This document shows positions 36,001-45,174 of a stretch of 64,000 bases of DNA, piece by piece. The stretch lies in NCBI RefSeq assembly GCF_021590045.1, contig NZ_CP062221.1, positions 1,922,001-1,986,000 on the forward strand, read 5' to 3'. Made by a program: the position numbers and the translations under genes. The notes beneath the pieces were generated by a model. The model saw nothing but the letters and a program-made list of their open reading frames with translations, had not been told where the DNA came from and made no database searches. The stretch is from Cellulomonas palmilytica (lineage in GTDB: Bacteria; Actinomycetota; Actinomycetes; Actinomycetales; Cellulomonadaceae). How positions within the stretch are numbered: the stretch's first letter is position 1; every line of letters starts with the position of its first letter.

Positions 36001-36511
36001 GACGCGCGTCGTACGCCCACAGCAGGCGCGCGACGCGCTGCGCGAGGTGCAGCCGGCGCCCGGCGCGCAGCTCGTCGTCCTCGCCGCTCGTGCCGCTGGC
36101 GTGCGGGTGCGTGCCCAGGTGGTGCGCGACCGTCGCGAGCCACGGCTCGTGCGCGCGGGAGTCCAGCACGTCGAGCACGTCCCACTGCAGCGCCTCGGGT
36201 CGCCACGGGTCGGTGCGGCGGTCGACGCCGGCGACGGCCGCGAGCACGTCGGCGACGACGCGCGAGGGCGGGTCGAACCGCACGTTCGCGCACACGCCGT
36301 CCTCGGCGCCCGAGCCGCCCGCGCCGAGCCGGTGCGCGAGGCGCTGCGCGACCCACCGCTCGACGCCGCGGGTCGGCACCGCCACGAGGTCGGGCGCGAA
36401 CGGGTCCGCGGGCGGCGTCCGGAGCTCGTCGGCCAGCGCCGCGACGAGCGCGTCGGCGCGCTCCGCGACGTGCACGTGCAGACGGCCTGCTGCGCTGCGT
36501 TCGTCGCCCAC
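33083..36511 (-). CDS. recC: Exodeoxyribonuclease V subunit gamma
   Basis: 1142 residues, the RecC size. Features of the family seen: VPTRGVERWVAQRLAHRLG near the N-terminus, MCPDVEAFAPLVHAVFG, LLGMDDGAFPR and RDPLVGERDRRQEDRQLFLDAV in the middle (the dead-helicase/nuclease-like parts that recognise Chi). It is the first gene of the operon and starts with a GTG at 36511, 60 bases from the divergent rlmC start. No SOS box was found in the gap. Confidence 0.92.
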   Translation of the reverse strand: MGDERSAAGRLHVHVAERADALVAALADELRTPPADPFAPDLVAVPTRGVERWVAQRLAHRLGAGGSGAEDGVCANVRFDPPSRVVADVLAAVAGVDRRTDPWRPEALQWDVLDVLDSRAHEPWLATVAHHLGTHPHASGTSGEDDELRAGRRLHLAQRVARLLWAYDARRPSLARDWGSAPAGDGAGGPLPDDLAWQAELWRLLVERLGPPPALRVDDAVARLVEQPELVDLPQRLHVLGPTSLPAAHLAVLDALAARRDVHVWLPQPSLALWRAVEPVHGTRRRRKTTSPARHPLLRSMANDASELAARVKALDPVVHEVATPPPAASVLGALQARVRADAPPGSSSRVPADPADRSVQVHACHGRSRQVEVLRDVVVGLLADDPTLEPRDVLVMCPDVEAFAPLVHAVFGPAPDEPDGSPTPEHPGRTLRVRIADRSPARANPVLAVLTTLLDLAGSRVTASAVVDLAETAPVRRRFGLDDDALDRLRAWALESGVHWGEDVERRARYRLGSVPQGTWSAALDRLLLGVAMAEEGQRYVGAVLPVDDVGSSDVALVGRVAELLDRLTGVLADLSGAHPAAHWFDAIDRALLLLTDVAPADRWQQAEAQRVLADARTDAAGRTSVLRLPDVVAFLAPRLEGRPTRAGFRTGALTVCSLAPMRAVPHRVVVLLGMDDGAFPRGGRRDGDDLLARDPLVGERDRRQEDRQLFLDAVTSATEHLVVLHTGADERTGAHRPPCVPVGELLDAVDEAVELLGGARGALVVEHPLQPVDPRVFTPGALGRPGPFGFDALDLAAARAATGPRAASDVLVPSPLPVPEDAGADVDLTDLVAALQHAPRAFFTQRLDATLPRDEPQLDDRMPLEPDALTRWAIGDRILTAALDGADLAAAAAAERRRGHLPPRELGGAALEAILDEARPILEAAAPYLAAEPSSCDVRVALPHAGRAVTGTVAGLRGEDLVRVVYSRLAPKHLLASWLHLLALAASGARVRRAVTIGRGRGDAARSVLRAPEAEHARELLSELVAVRDEALLAPIPLITRTSHAYATSRWERGSTSDALRAARRCLGSLDDAENGRGGFERVDAYHVLAWGDGFELDDVLGEPTELDRTLRPHEPTRFGALATRVWDALLQHERFEEAV

Positions 36512-36559
36512 GTCCGCACCCTAGCCACCCGGACCGACGGTCGCCGGGACGCGGGCCCG

Positions 36560-36565
36560 TACCCT
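36560..36565 (+). promoter_or_regulatory. -10 element of rlmC (leaderless start)
   Basis: TACCCT ends exactly 6 bases before the GTG at 36572, so transcription should start on or next to the start codon. There is no ribosome-binding site. No clear -35 is seen. Confidence 0.5.
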
Positions 36566-36571
36566 GTGGAC

Positions 36572-37690
36572 GTGCAGTGCTCCTACTTCGACGCGGGGCT
36601 GTGCCGGTCCTGCGGCTGGATGGGACGCCCGTACGACGAGCAGCTCGCCGCCAAGGAGGCCCACGCGCGCGGCCTGCTCGCCGACCACCCCGAGACCCGA
36701 TGGCTCCCTGCGGTCGCGAGCACCGAGTCCGGCTTCCGCAACAAGGCCAAGATGGTCGTCGCGGGCACGGTCGAGCACCCGACGCTGGGCATCCTCGACG
36801 CCGCCGGCCGCGGCGTGGACCTGCAGGGCTGCGGCCTGTACCCCGACGAGCTGCGCGCGGCGTTCCCCGCGGTCGCCCGGTTCGTGACCCGGGCCGCGAT
36901 CGAGCCGTACGACGTGCCGGCCCGGCGCGGCGAGCTCAAGCACGTCCTGCTCACGCGCGCCCCCGACGGACGCCTCATGATGCGCCTGGTGCTGCGCTCG
37001 CAGGAGGCGGTCGCGCGCATCCGCAAGCACCTGCCGAGCCTGCTGGCGGAGCTGCCGTCCCTCGCGGTCGCGAGCGTCAACGTCCTGCCGGAGCACAGGG
37101 CCGTGCTGGAAGGCGACCTGGAGCTGCCGCTCACCGAGCGGCAGGCGCTCACGATGGACGTCGACGGCGTCGCGCTGCACCTGCGCCCGCGCTCGTTCTT
37201 CCAGACGAACACCGAGGTCACCGCCGCGCTGTACCGCCAGGCGGCCGCGTGGGTGCAGGCCGCGGCGCCGACGAGCGTGTGGGACCTGTACTGCGGGGTC
37301 GGCGGGTTCGCGCTGCACGTGCGCGCGCCGCACGTCGTCGGCGTCGAGACGAGCGAGGAGGCGGTCGCGAGCGCGCGCGCCACCGCGGCCGAGCTCGGCC
37401 GGAGCGCGACGTTCGTCGCGGCGGACGCGACCGCGTGGGCGCTCGCGCAGGACGCGCCGCCGGACCTCGTCGTGGTCAACCCGCCGCGGCGCGGTATCGG
37501 TCCGGTGCTCGCGGACTGGCTCGAGGGTTCGGGCGTGCGGCGCGTCGTCTACTCGTCGTGCAACGCGGTCTCGCTCGCGCGCGACCTGGCCGCGATGGGC
37601 TCGTTCGCGGTGCGCGAGGCGCGCGTGTTCGACATGTTCCCGCAGACCACGCACTACGAGGTCGCCGTCCTCCTCGAACGTCGCGCCTGA
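36572..37690 (+). CDS. rlmC: 23S rRNA (uracil-C5)-methyltransferase (RlmC/RumB type)
   Basis: 372 residues. An Fe-S cluster is indicated by CSYFDAGLCRSC at residues 3-14 plus a later GCGLY Cys. The SAM domain has WDLYCGVGGFALH, NPPRRGIG and the catalytic Cys in VVYSSCNAVSLARDL; the final Glu of HYEVAVLLER fits the family. It would methylate U747 of 23S rRNA. The GTG at 36572 is used because Cys3 must be kept and a -10 element lies 6 bases upstream; a GTG at 36566 is the alternative. Actinobacterial members may modify other uracils. Confidence 0.88.
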   Translation: MQCSYFDAGLCRSCGWMGRPYDEQLAAKEAHARGLLADHPETRWLPAVASTESGFRNKAKMVVAGTVEHPTLGILDAAGRGVDLQGCGLYPDELRAAFPAVARFVTRAAIEPYDVPARRGELKHVLLTRAPDGRLMMRLVLRSQEAVARIRKHLPSLLAELPSLAVASVNVLPEHRAVLEGDLELPLTERQALTMDVDGVALHLRPRSFFQTNTEVTAALYRQAAAWVQAAAPTSVWDLYCGVGGFALHVRAPHVVGVETSEEAVASARATAAELGRSATFVAADATAWALAQDAPPDLVVVNPPRRGIGPVLADWLEGSGVRRVVYSSCNAVSLARDLAAMGSFAVREARVFDMFPQTTHYEVAVLLERRA

Positions 37691-37827
37691 GCCGGGACCC
37701 GGACCGGACCTGACCGCCGGGCGGTCGGCCGATCGGGCGTGAACCGGACGAACCGGGCACCCGCGCACGGCTAGGCGGCTACAGTCACGTCGGCACCCGC
37801 CCGCGAGGACGACGAAGGAGCGCGACG

Positions 37828-39813
37828 ATGAGCAGCCCGGACGAGCAGCCCGGCGGGCACCCGTACGCCCAGGGCGGCTACCCGCCGCCGCCCGCCAAGC
37901 GCCCGAGCGCGTTCGCGAGCGTCCCCGTGCGCGACTACCTGACCGACGCCCTCGCGCTTCTCCTGCTGCTCATCAGCCTCGGGCTCGGGTGGGACTACCG
38001 GTACACCGCGGGCGAGCGCATCGAGGTCGTCCTCGTCACGGTCGTCTCGATGCTGTCGCTCTCGCTGTTCTACCTCGCACGGTTCGGGGCGCTGCCGCGC
38101 GGTTGGACCAACCGCACGGTGCTCGGTGCGCGGGCGCTCGCGAACCTGCCGTACGTGCTGCTGGTGGCCGTGTACCTCGTGCTCGACACGGGTGTCGCGT
38201 TCCGCGAGCAGGTCGTGGGGGAGGTCGTCCCCGGCGGCATCGGTCCCGCGGTCGCGGTCGGTCTCGCGGGCGTCGCGGTCGCCGCGGGACCGCGGGTCGC
38301 CGAGCTCGGCAGCGCGCGCACGGTCGAGGCCGTCACGGCCTGGACGCGCCGCGCGCTCGTCGCCCTGCTGGCCGTGGCGGTCGCGCTGCAGGTCCTGAGC
38401 CTCGCCGAGCTCACGACGAACCTCGACCTCCTGCTGCGGGTCGACGGCGGGTGGGGTCTCGCGCTGGCCTCGTTCGTCGGGATCGTGCTGGTGACGGTGG
38501 TCGTGGGGCTGCCCCTCCTGCTCGTCGTGCGGCACTCCGCGCCGTGGCGGTGGGTGCTGCTGGCGGTCGCGATCACCGCCACCGTCTGGTTCGTGTTCTA
38601 CGGCCCGTACCACGGCGAGCAGCCCGGCTCCGGCTTCCACACCGCGGCGTCGGTCGCGTCCGGGCACGTCGGCTACGTCGTGCTTCCCGCCGCTGGCGCG
38701 GTGATCCTGTTCCCCGTGTGGCCGCGGCTCGTGCGGCCCGTCGCGCCGCCCGAGCGCGAGTGGTTCGGCGTGGCCGAGCGGTCGTGGCTGTCCGTCGTCG
38801 CGGTCGCGGCCGGCTCGGCGCTCGTGCAGCTGCTGGTCGTCGTGACGTCCGGGACGACCGGTGCCGGGATCGAGGGCTGGCGCGTGGTGGCCGTCGTCGT
38901 GCTGCTCCTGGCGGGGCTCGCGGCGTTCGTGGCCCGGACCGTGCACACGGGCGACCCGGCCGCGGGCCGACCGGCGGCGATCGTCGCGACCGTCGTGGTC
39001 GCCGCGCTCGGGATCGTGGTCCTCGCGCTCACGGGCGAGGACCACGCGCGCGACATCGGCACGGTCGACCTGACCCTCCTGCTCGTGGCCTTCGGGCTGC
39101 CCGTGCTCGCCGCCGTCGCGCTGCTCGGCCCCGCCCCGGTGCGGGCGTGGTACGCCGTGCACGGCGGGGCCGTGCGCGAGCCGTGGACCGGTGAGTCGCA
39201 GCCGTCGTTCGCGCACCCGGTGCCCACGGGGGTCCCCACGCAGGCGTCCGCGCCGGTGGTACCCGTCGCCGAGCCCACGCCGGTCGCCGAGCCGGTGGCG
39301 GCGCCCGTGCCCGAGCAGGTCGACGAGCTGACGCACCCGCGCTCGACCCCGCCCACGGGGTCGCTGCCCGCGGTCGCGGACCCCGCGGCGCCCGAGCCCA
39401 CCCCGACGGTCCCGCTGCAGCGCACGGAGCCGGACGTCGCGGGCGTCGGAGAGGTCGCCCAGCCCGTGCCCGAGGCGGAGCCCGTGCCCGAGGCGGAGCC
39501 TCTGCCGGAGGAGGAGCCGACCTGGTTCGACGAGTACGCCGACGTCGAGCCGGTGGGGGAGCCGCCGGTGGCCGCGCCCGTCGCCGCGCCTGTCGCCGCC
39601 GTCCCGCCCGTGGCGCCCGCGCACCCGTTCACGGCCGCGCAGGCGAGCGACCCGGCCACGGACCTCGAGGTGCTCGCCGCGATCGCCGCGCAGGCACCCG
39701 AGCTGCGGGTGCACCTCGCGTCGAACCCGTCGACCTATCCCGATCTGCTGGAGTGGCTCGGTCGGCTCGGGGACCCGGCGATCGACGCCGCGCTCGCGAA
39801 CCGGCGCCGCTGA
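37828..39813 (+). CDS. Polytopic membrane protein with C-terminal variant leucine-rich repeat (LRV) domain
   Basis: 661 residues. After a Pro/Gly-rich cytoplasmic N-terminus (1-35) come about 11 hydrophobic helices up to residue 440. A 150-residue Pro/Ala/Val/Glu linker with PVPEAE-like repeats then leads to a C-terminal LRV-type domain (DPATDLEVLAAIAAQAPELR ... LASNPSTYPDLLEWLGRLGDPAI), a module common in actinobacterial proteins of unknown role. No enzyme motif seen. GAAGGAG precedes the ATG at 37828. A perfect GACCGCCGGGCGGTC palindrome lies at 37712-37726 in the upstream gap and may terminate rlmC. Confidence 0.75.
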   Translation: MSSPDEQPGGHPYAQGGYPPPPAKRPSAFASVPVRDYLTDALALLLLLISLGLGWDYRYTAGERIEVVLVTVVSMLSLSLFYLARFGALPRGWTNRTVLGARALANLPYVLLVAVYLVLDTGVAFREQVVGEVVPGGIGPAVAVGLAGVAVAAGPRVAELGSARTVEAVTAWTRRALVALLAVAVALQVLSLAELTTNLDLLLRVDGGWGLALASFVGIVLVTVVVGLPLLLVVRHSAPWRWVLLAVAITATVWFVFYGPYHGEQPGSGFHTAASVASGHVGYVVLPAAGAVILFPVWPRLVRPVAPPEREWFGVAERSWLSVVAVAAGSALVQLLVVVTSGTTGAGIEGWRVVAVVVLLLAGLAAFVARTVHTGDPAAGRPAAIVATVVVAALGIVVLALTGEDHARDIGTVDLTLLLVAFGLPVLAAVALLGPAPVRAWYAVHGGAVREPWTGESQPSFAHPVPTGVPTQASAPVVPVAEPTPVAEPVAAPVPEQVDELTHPRSTPPTGSLPAVADPAAPEPTPTVPLQRTEPDVAGVGEVAQPVPEAEPVPEAEPLPEEEPTWFDEYADVEPVGEPPVAAPVAAPVAAVPPVAPAHPFTAAQASDPATDLEVLAAIAAQAPELRVHLASNPSTYPDLLEWLGRLGDPAIDAALANRRR

Positions 39814-39832
39814 GGCGGCGCCGGTCCGCGAG
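39793..39832. terminator. Bidirectional hairpin terminator overlapping a gene end
   Basis: 18-base arms (39793-39810 and 39815-39832) pair with one mismatch around a TGAG loop. The loop contains the stop codon of the LRV gene, and the right arm lies only 3 bases from the stop of mtnN on the other strand. Confidence 0.75.
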
Positions 39833-39835
39833 CCG

Positions 39836-40573
39836 TCAGGAGTCGGCGGGCAGCGAGCGGAGCAGCTCGCGCACGACGGCCGCGGAACGGTCCGCGGCGT
39901 CGTCGACGTGCGTGGTGAACTCGCCGGCCTCGACGGGGCTGCACAGGTCGCTGATGCCGCGCACGGACAGGAACGGCACGCCGAACAGGTGCGCGACCTG
40001 CGCGAGCGCGGCGGACTCCATGTCGGTCGCCAGCGCCGCGGGGAACGCGGCGCGCACGCCCGCGACCCGCTCGGCGTCGACGAACACGTCGCCCGAGACC
40101 ACGTCGCCGCGCAGCACGCGCACGCCGGGCTCGACCGGCCACGCGGGCAGCGTGCCGGCCGCGGCGAGCGCGCGGTCACGGAGCTCCTCGTCGGCCGGGT
40201 ACGTCGCGGGCATGCCGGGCACCTGGCCGAGCGCGTAGCCGAACGCGCGCGCGTCGGCACCGGAGTGCGTGTGCTCGTCGCCGACGACGACGTCGCCCAC
40301 CCGCACGCCCGCGCCGAGCCCGCCCGCGCTGCCGCCGCTCACGAGCACGCGCGTGCGGTGCGCGGCGAGCGCGACGGCCGCGGCGGACGCGGCGTTGACC
40401 AGCCCGATGCCGGCGCGCACGAGCAGCACCCGCCGTCCGCCGAGCCGCAGCGACGTGTGCTCGCCGCCGCCGGGGGCCAGCATCGAGCCGCCGACCTCGT
40501 CGGCCGCGTCGACGAACGCCTGCGCCTCGACGGGCATCGCGACGACGACGACCGCGTCGAGCCGTGCGCTCAC
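39836..40573 (-). CDS. mtnN: 5'-methylthioadenosine/S-adenosylhomocysteine nucleosidase
   Basis: 245 residues of the nucleoside phosphorylase fold: [12 protein letters not shown] start, VSGGSAGGL, the DVVVGDE strand, [14 protein letters not shown] with the ribose-binding Met-Glu, and the catalytic Asp in VRGISDLCS. It splits adenine from SAH and MTA; with LuxS it forms the two-step recycling of SAH to homocysteine, releasing DPD, the AI-2 precursor. A GTG start at 40573 overlaps the luxS stop (GTGA), so the two are coupled. Confidence 0.88.
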   Translation of the reverse strand: MSARLDAVVVVAMPVEAQAFVDAADEVGGSMLAPGGGEHTSLRLGGRRVLLVRAGIGLVNAASAAAVALAAHRTRVLVSGGSAGGLGAGVRVGDVVVGDEHTHSGADARAFGYALGQVPGMPATYPADEELRDRALAAAGTLPAWPVEPGVRVLRGDVVSGDVFVDAERVAGVRAAFPAALATDMESAALAQVAHLFGVPFLSVRGISDLCSPVEAGEFTTHVDDAADRSAAVVRELLRSLPADS

Positions 40574-41034
40574 GCGGTCACCGTCGACCACTCGGCGCGG
40601 TGCGCGAGAAACTCCCGCGCGGCGTCCTGCGCCCCGCTCAGCGTGTGGTTGGCGCCCCAGCCGCACTGCACCTCGTTGGCGGCGGGCACCTCGGTCGCGT
40701 CCAGGACGTCGCGCAGCGTCGCCTCGACGAGGTCGAGCACCTCGTCGTACTCCCAGCGCCCGGCGAGCGTGAGGTAGAAGCCGGTCTGGCAGCCCATGGG
40801 GGAGAAGTCGATCACCCGGTCCGTGTGGTTGCGCGAGTGCTCGGCGACGAGGTGCTCGAGCGAGTGGATGGTCGGCATCTCGAGGTGCGCGACGTTGGGC
40901 TGCGTGAAGCGCACGTCGTACTTCTCGATGACGTCGCCTGCGGGCAGCACCTTGGTGTCCGCGAGGCGCACGTAGGGCGCCGCGACGGTGCGGTGGTCCA
41001 GGTTGAAGGACTCGACGTTCATGCGGTCGGGCAT
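40570..41034 (-). CDS. luxS: S-ribosylhomocysteine lyase (AI-2 synthesis)
   Basis: 154 residues, the normal LuxS size. Metal ligands are visible as His57 and His61 in HSLEHL and Cys124 in [10 protein letters not shown]; the catalytic Cys82 is in MGCQTGFY and the base Glu60 in HSLEH. It cleaves S-ribosylhomocysteine to homocysteine and DPD. First gene of the luxS-mtnN unit; GGGAG lies before the ATG at 41034. It is divergent from an acyltransferase gene; GACAAT on the minus strand about 40 bases upstream could be its -10. No SAH/SAM riboswitch pattern was recognised. Confidence 0.95.
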   Translation of the reverse strand: MPDRMNVESFNLDHRTVAAPYVRLADTKVLPAGDVIEKYDVRFTQPNVAHLEMPTIHSLEHLVAEHSRNHTDRVIDFSPMGCQTGFYLTLAGRWEYDEVLDLVEATLRDVLDATEVPAANEVQCGWGANHTLSGAQDAAREFLAHRAEWSTVTA

Positions 41035-41140
41035 CGGGGTCTCCCAGGGTCGACGACGGCCGCCATTGTCTCCCGCGCCGACGTGCGGTCCGGCCCCCGC
41101 GGTGCGTCGTCTCACCGTGCGGCACCCCGCCGCGCGGGGC

Positions 41141-41146
41141 TAGGGT
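41141..41146 (+). promoter_or_regulatory. -10 element of the acyltransferase gene (leaderless start)
   Basis: TAGGGT ends 6 bases before the GTG at 41153, the same spacing as at rlmC, the gene at 52792 and the gene at 58627. Confidence 0.45.
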
Positions 41147-41152
41147 CCCCGG

Positions 41153-43273
41153 GTGCCCGCTCCCCAGCCGCTCACGCTCGCCGAGGCCGCCCCGCGCCCG
41201 GCGGTACGCGAGCCTGCCTCACCGGGTGCCCCCGCGGGCGCCCGGCAGGGCTTCCGGCGCGACGTCCAGGGGCTGCGTGCGGTCGCGGTGCTGCTGGTCC
41301 TCGCGTTCCACGCGGGGCTCCCGGTGCCGGGCGGGTTCGTCGGGGTCGACGTGTTCTTCGTCGTCTCGGGCTTCCTCATCACGGGGCTCGTGGCCGACGA
41401 GGTCGCGCGCACGGGCCGCCTGCGGCTCGGGAGGTTCTACGCGCGGCGTGCGCGCCGCCTGCTGCCGGCCGCGGCGCTGACGCTCGTCACCGTCGTCGTC
41501 GCGACCACGGTGTGGCTGCCGGTGACGCGCTGGCGCGACGTCGCGGGTGACGTGGTCGCGACGTCGCTGTACGTCGTCAACTGGCGGCTCGCGGACCGTT
41601 CGGTCGACTACCTCGCGCAGGACGCCGCGGCCAGCCCGGTGCAGCACTTCTGGTCGCTCGCGGTCGAGGAGCAGTTCTACGTCGTGTGGCCCCTGCTCGT
41701 GGTCGCGCTCGTGGCGCTCGCGCGTCTGCGCGGGCGCCCGGCCTCGCGGCGGGGCCTCGTGCTGGGCGTCGCCGCGATCGGTGCGGCGTCGCTCGCGTGG
41801 TCGGTCGCGCTGACCGTGGCGGACCCGTCGCGCGCGTACTTCGTCACGACGACGCGCGCCTGGGAGCTCGCCGCGGGCGCCCTGCTCGCGCTGCTCACGC
41901 ACCGCGTCACGCGCCTGCCGCAGCGCGTGCTCCTGGCCGGCGGATGGTGCGGGCTCGCGCTCGTCGCCGTCGCGGCGTTCACGCTGAACGGCTCGACGCC
42001 GTTCCCCGGGGTCGCGGCGCTCCCGCCGGTCGGCGGGACGGTCCTGGTCCTGGCCGCGGGCCTCGTCGGTCCCGGCCTGCGTCCCCTGACCGCACGCGTG
42101 CTGCAGCCCGTGGGCGCGACGTCCTACTCGCTGTACCTGTGGCACTGGCCCGCGGTCGTGCTCGCGACGAGCCTGACCGACGGACCGCCGCCGACGAGCC
42201 TGCTCGTGGTGGCCGTGGCGCTCTCGGTGCTGCCCGCGGTCGCGTCCTACGTGCTCGTCGAGAAGCCGCTGCACACGTCCGCGCGCCTGCGCGCGAGCGC
42301 GGGACGTTCGGCGGTGCTCGGCGTCGTGTGCACGCTCGTCGGCGTCCTGGCGGCGGGCCTGCTGCTGCGTGCCGTCGCAGCCGCTCCCGACCACTCCGCA
42401 CCCGGAGCCGCGGTCCTGCGGGACGGCACGTGGACCGGACCGGACCAGGCCACCGACCTGCGCAGGCTCGTGCCGGCGCTCGCGGACGCGACGCTCGACG
42501 TCGCCGACCTCTACGCCGGCGACTGCCACCAGAACGCGCTGGGCACCGATCCCGCGGCGTGCACGTTCGGCGACGAGGACGCGAGCACGGTCGTCGCGCT
42601 CGTCGGCGACTCGCACGCGGGGCAGTGGCAGCCGCCGCTCGCCGCGATCGCGCGCGAGCAGGGCTGGCGCCTCGACACGTACACCAAGGGCAGCTGCGCG
42701 CTGACGTCGGCGCCCACGTGGCTCGGCACGGTCGACGGCCCGTACACGCAGTGCACGCAGTGGAACGCCGCGGTGGTCGAGCACCTGCTCGCCGACCCAC
42801 CGGACGTCGTCGTGACGAGCAACAACCAGGTCGAGGTCGCGGCCGACGACGGCTCCCGGCTCACCGGGGCCGCGGGCGACGAGGTCGCGGTCGCCGGTCT
42901 GCAGGACACCTGGCGCACGCTGGCCGACGCGGGGATCACGGTCCTCGTCGTGGGGGACACCCCGTGGGTCGGCATCGACGTGCCCGAGTGCGTCGCTCGG
43001 CACGAGGGCACGTGGGCCACCGAGTGCAGCGTCCCGAGCGACGTGCCCGAGCGACGCTCGGGGCTCGCGCAGCAGCGCGCCGCCGCGGCCGCGGCCGACG
43101 TCCCGCTGCTCGACCTCACCGCGCACGTGTGCCCCGACGGGACGTGCCCCGCGATCGTCGGCGGCGTGCTGGTGTGGCGCGACGTGAGCCACGTGACCGC
43201 GAGCTACGTGCGCACGCTCGAACCCGAGCTCCGTGACTGGCTGCTCCCGCTCGTCCCGACGCCCACGGGGTAG
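41153..43273 (+). CDS. Acyltransferase 3 / SGNH two-domain membrane protein
   Basis: 706 residues. The N-terminal half is an acyltransferase-3 membrane domain (about 10 helices) with RRDVQGLRAVAVLLVLAFHAG (conserved His), FFVVSGFLITG, RFYARRARRLLPA and HFWSLAVEEQFY. The C-terminal third, after a last helix, is an extracytoplasmic SGNH domain with VALVGDSHAGQW (nucleophile Ser) and WRDVSHVTASY (Asp/His). Such OafA-like proteins O-acetylate cell-surface glycans or lipids. No polysaccharide locus surrounds it. The GTG at 41153 is the family-compatible start and sits 6 bases after a -10-like TAGGGT. Confidence 0.88.
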   Translation: MPAPQPLTLAEAAPRPAVREPASPGAPAGARQGFRRDVQGLRAVAVLLVLAFHAGLPVPGGFVGVDVFFVVSGFLITGLVADEVARTGRLRLGRFYARRARRLLPAAALTLVTVVVATTVWLPVTRWRDVAGDVVATSLYVVNWRLADRSVDYLAQDAAASPVQHFWSLAVEEQFYVVWPLLVVALVALARLRGRPASRRGLVLGVAAIGAASLAWSVALTVADPSRAYFVTTTRAWELAAGALLALLTHRVTRLPQRVLLAGGWCGLALVAVAAFTLNGSTPFPGVAALPPVGGTVLVLAAGLVGPGLRPLTARVLQPVGATSYSLYLWHWPAVVLATSLTDGPPPTSLLVVAVALSVLPAVASYVLVEKPLHTSARLRASAGRSAVLGVVCTLVGVLAAGLLLRAVAAAPDHSAPGAAVLRDGTWTGPDQATDLRRLVPALADATLDVADLYAGDCHQNALGTDPAACTFGDEDASTVVALVGDSHAGQWQPPLAAIAREQGWRLDTYTKGSCALTSAPTWLGTVDGPYTQCTQWNAAVVEHLLADPPDVVVTSNNQVEVAADDGSRLTGAAGDEVAVAGLQDTWRTLADAGITVLVVGDTPWVGIDVPECVARHEGTWATECSVPSDVPERRSGLAQQRAAAAAADVPLLDLTAHVCPDGTCPAIVGGVLVWRDVSHVTASYVRTLEPELRDWLLPLVPTPTG

Positions 43274-43332
43274 ACCCGTGAGCGCGCGTGGAGGGGGACA
43301 TCCCGCGCACGTCGTCCGTTACCCTCGCGGGC

Positions 43333-44118
43333 GTGGCTACGGAGGACCTGGCAGGCGTCCTCGCGGACCGGTTCGCGCGGCTGCGGGCCGGCCCGGGGCG
43401 CCGCACGTGGACCGCGGCCGGCGCGGTGCTGCCCGTGACCGCCGTCGCGACGATCGCGGGGTGCTGCGCGGCCGCGGGTCTGGTCCGGGCCCCCGCGCGG
43501 CAGGTCGCGGTCGCGGCCGTCCTCGTCGTCGGCGTCGTGGTCGGTGCGCTGTGGCAGCGGGTCGCGGGCGTCGGCGCGGCGCACGCCCGTGTGGCGTCCG
43601 CGCGCGCCGCGTTCGCGCGGACGTGGCGCGGCGCGGGCCTCGATCCCGACGGTGCCGCCGACCCGCGCGACACGGCACTCGCACTTCCCCGCGGGTGGCA
43701 GGTCGAGGCCGCGCGCGGCAGGCTCCACCTCCCGGTCGCGGGCGTGCCGGTGCGCTGCGAGACGTGGGTGCTGCGCGCGCTGCCGGGGTCGCACCGCGCT
43801 CGTCGGCGCCGCGAGGTCGTCGTCACCCCCGCGCCCACGGGCGCGGCGCGCGTGTGCGTGCCGATCGGCACCGCTGCCGACTCGATGCTCGTGACCCCTG
43901 CGTGGGTCAGCGGTCGCGGGCAGGCCGAACCGGGCTGGCTGCCCGCCGTGCGCGAACGCGTCGCCCGGCATGAGGACCTGCTCGCGGCGCTCAGCGTCGG
44001 TGACGACCGCGTGGTCCTCCTCGCGCTCGACGACCCGAGGCCGGAGACGACGGTCGCGCGTGCCCGACTCGTGCGTGACGTCGCCGCCGTCGTCGGCGCG
44101 GACGGACGCGTCAGCTGA
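43333..44118 (+). CDS. Hypothetical protein with two N-terminal membrane helices
   Basis: 261 residues. Two adjacent hydrophobic helices (about 28-50 and 54-74) precede a basic/Arg-rich soluble region with no recognised motif. The GTG at 43333 follows TACCCT by 7 bases, which suggests a leaderless start; an upstream GTG/ATG extension exists but lacks a ribosome-binding site. The stop overlaps the end of the convergent glycosyltransferase gene by 8 bases. Confidence 0.6.
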   Translation: MATEDLAGVLADRFARLRAGPGRRTWTAAGAVLPVTAVATIAGCCAAAGLVRAPARQVAVAAVLVVGVVVGALWQRVAGVGAAHARVASARAAFARTWRGAGLDPDGAADPRDTALALPRGWQVEAARGRLHLPVAGVPVRCETWVLRALPGSHRARRRREVVVTPAPTGAARVCVPIGTAADSMLVTPAWVSGRGQAEPGWLPAVRERVARHEDLLAALSVGDDRVVLLALDDPRPETTVARARLVRDVAAVVGADGRVS

Positions 44119-45174
44119 ACCAGCGCTCGACGTGCTCGACGACCGCGTGGTCGAACGCGTCGTCGTCGTGGCGTGCGCGCAGCCACTCCTGGAACGAGCC
44201 GCCCGCGGCGTCGTCGAGCTCGCGGCGTACGGCCGCGGTGTCGGTGAGTGCGCGTTCGAGCATCGACTCGGCCTCGGCGGTGGTCCGGTAGAGCAGCGGG
44301 TACGACGAGGGAAGCAGCGCGCGCGCCCAGGGCCGGTCGGGGAACACACCCACCGCGCCCGCGACGAGCGCCTCGACGTACTCGAGGCCGTAGGACTCGT
44401 CGGTCGCGGTCGCGAGGAACGCGGTGGTGTGCGAGAGCGCCTCCCAGTAGTCGTCGCGGCTCGCGGTGAGCGGGCCGAGCCACACCCAGTCGTGCCGAGA
44501 CAGGCGCATGGCCTCCTCGGACACCAGGTGCGACTCGACGAGGCGTGCCTCGACACGCAGCGGCACGCGCTTGTGCACGCGTTCGACGACGTCGACGAAC
44601 ACCTGCGGCTGCTTGCGCTCCGACAGCCAGATCGCGGGGTAGAGGACCACGGGGACCTCGGGCTCGTGCCGCGGGTGCACGTGCTCGAGCCGGATGCCGA
44701 GGTTGACCCACCCGATGCGCGCCTGCTCGGCGAGCTGCTGGACCGTCCACTGCCCGACGATCTCCCGGATCTCCGTCGCGGTGCGCTCGGAGTTGGCGAA
44801 CGTGGGGAACAACGCGCACGACAGGCCGAGGCACGCGCGGTCGACCGGGTGCGTGAACTGCGAGGTGGTCCACCACACGAAGTTCATGACGCGCGGCTCG
44901 GTGCCGGTCCGGGCGGTTCCGGAGCGGGCGAGCGTGCGCCAGACCGCGGCGGAGTCGACGACGTCCATGTTGATGACGACGGTGTCGCTCGCGTCGAGGA
45001 ACTCGAGCGGCAGGACGTCGAACCCGTCGCAGCGGCGGGGCCCGTCGCCCACGAGCACCGAGCCGGGGAACACCCGCAGGAGCCGGCGCACGAGCGTCGC
45101 TCCCGCGTCGTGGCCGGCGACGTGGCCGTCGGGGTCGACGAGGACGTCGCGGTAGCGGACCGCGATGCGCGTGC

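Noticed and set aside
37691..37827. Riboswitch before the LRV membrane protein
   Set aside because: Only a short perfect palindrome (37712-37726) is visible; no known riboswitch core could be matched.
41035..41152. SAH or SAM riboswitch upstream of luxS
   Set aside because: The gap shows GC stems but none of the conserved core segments that I can recognise.
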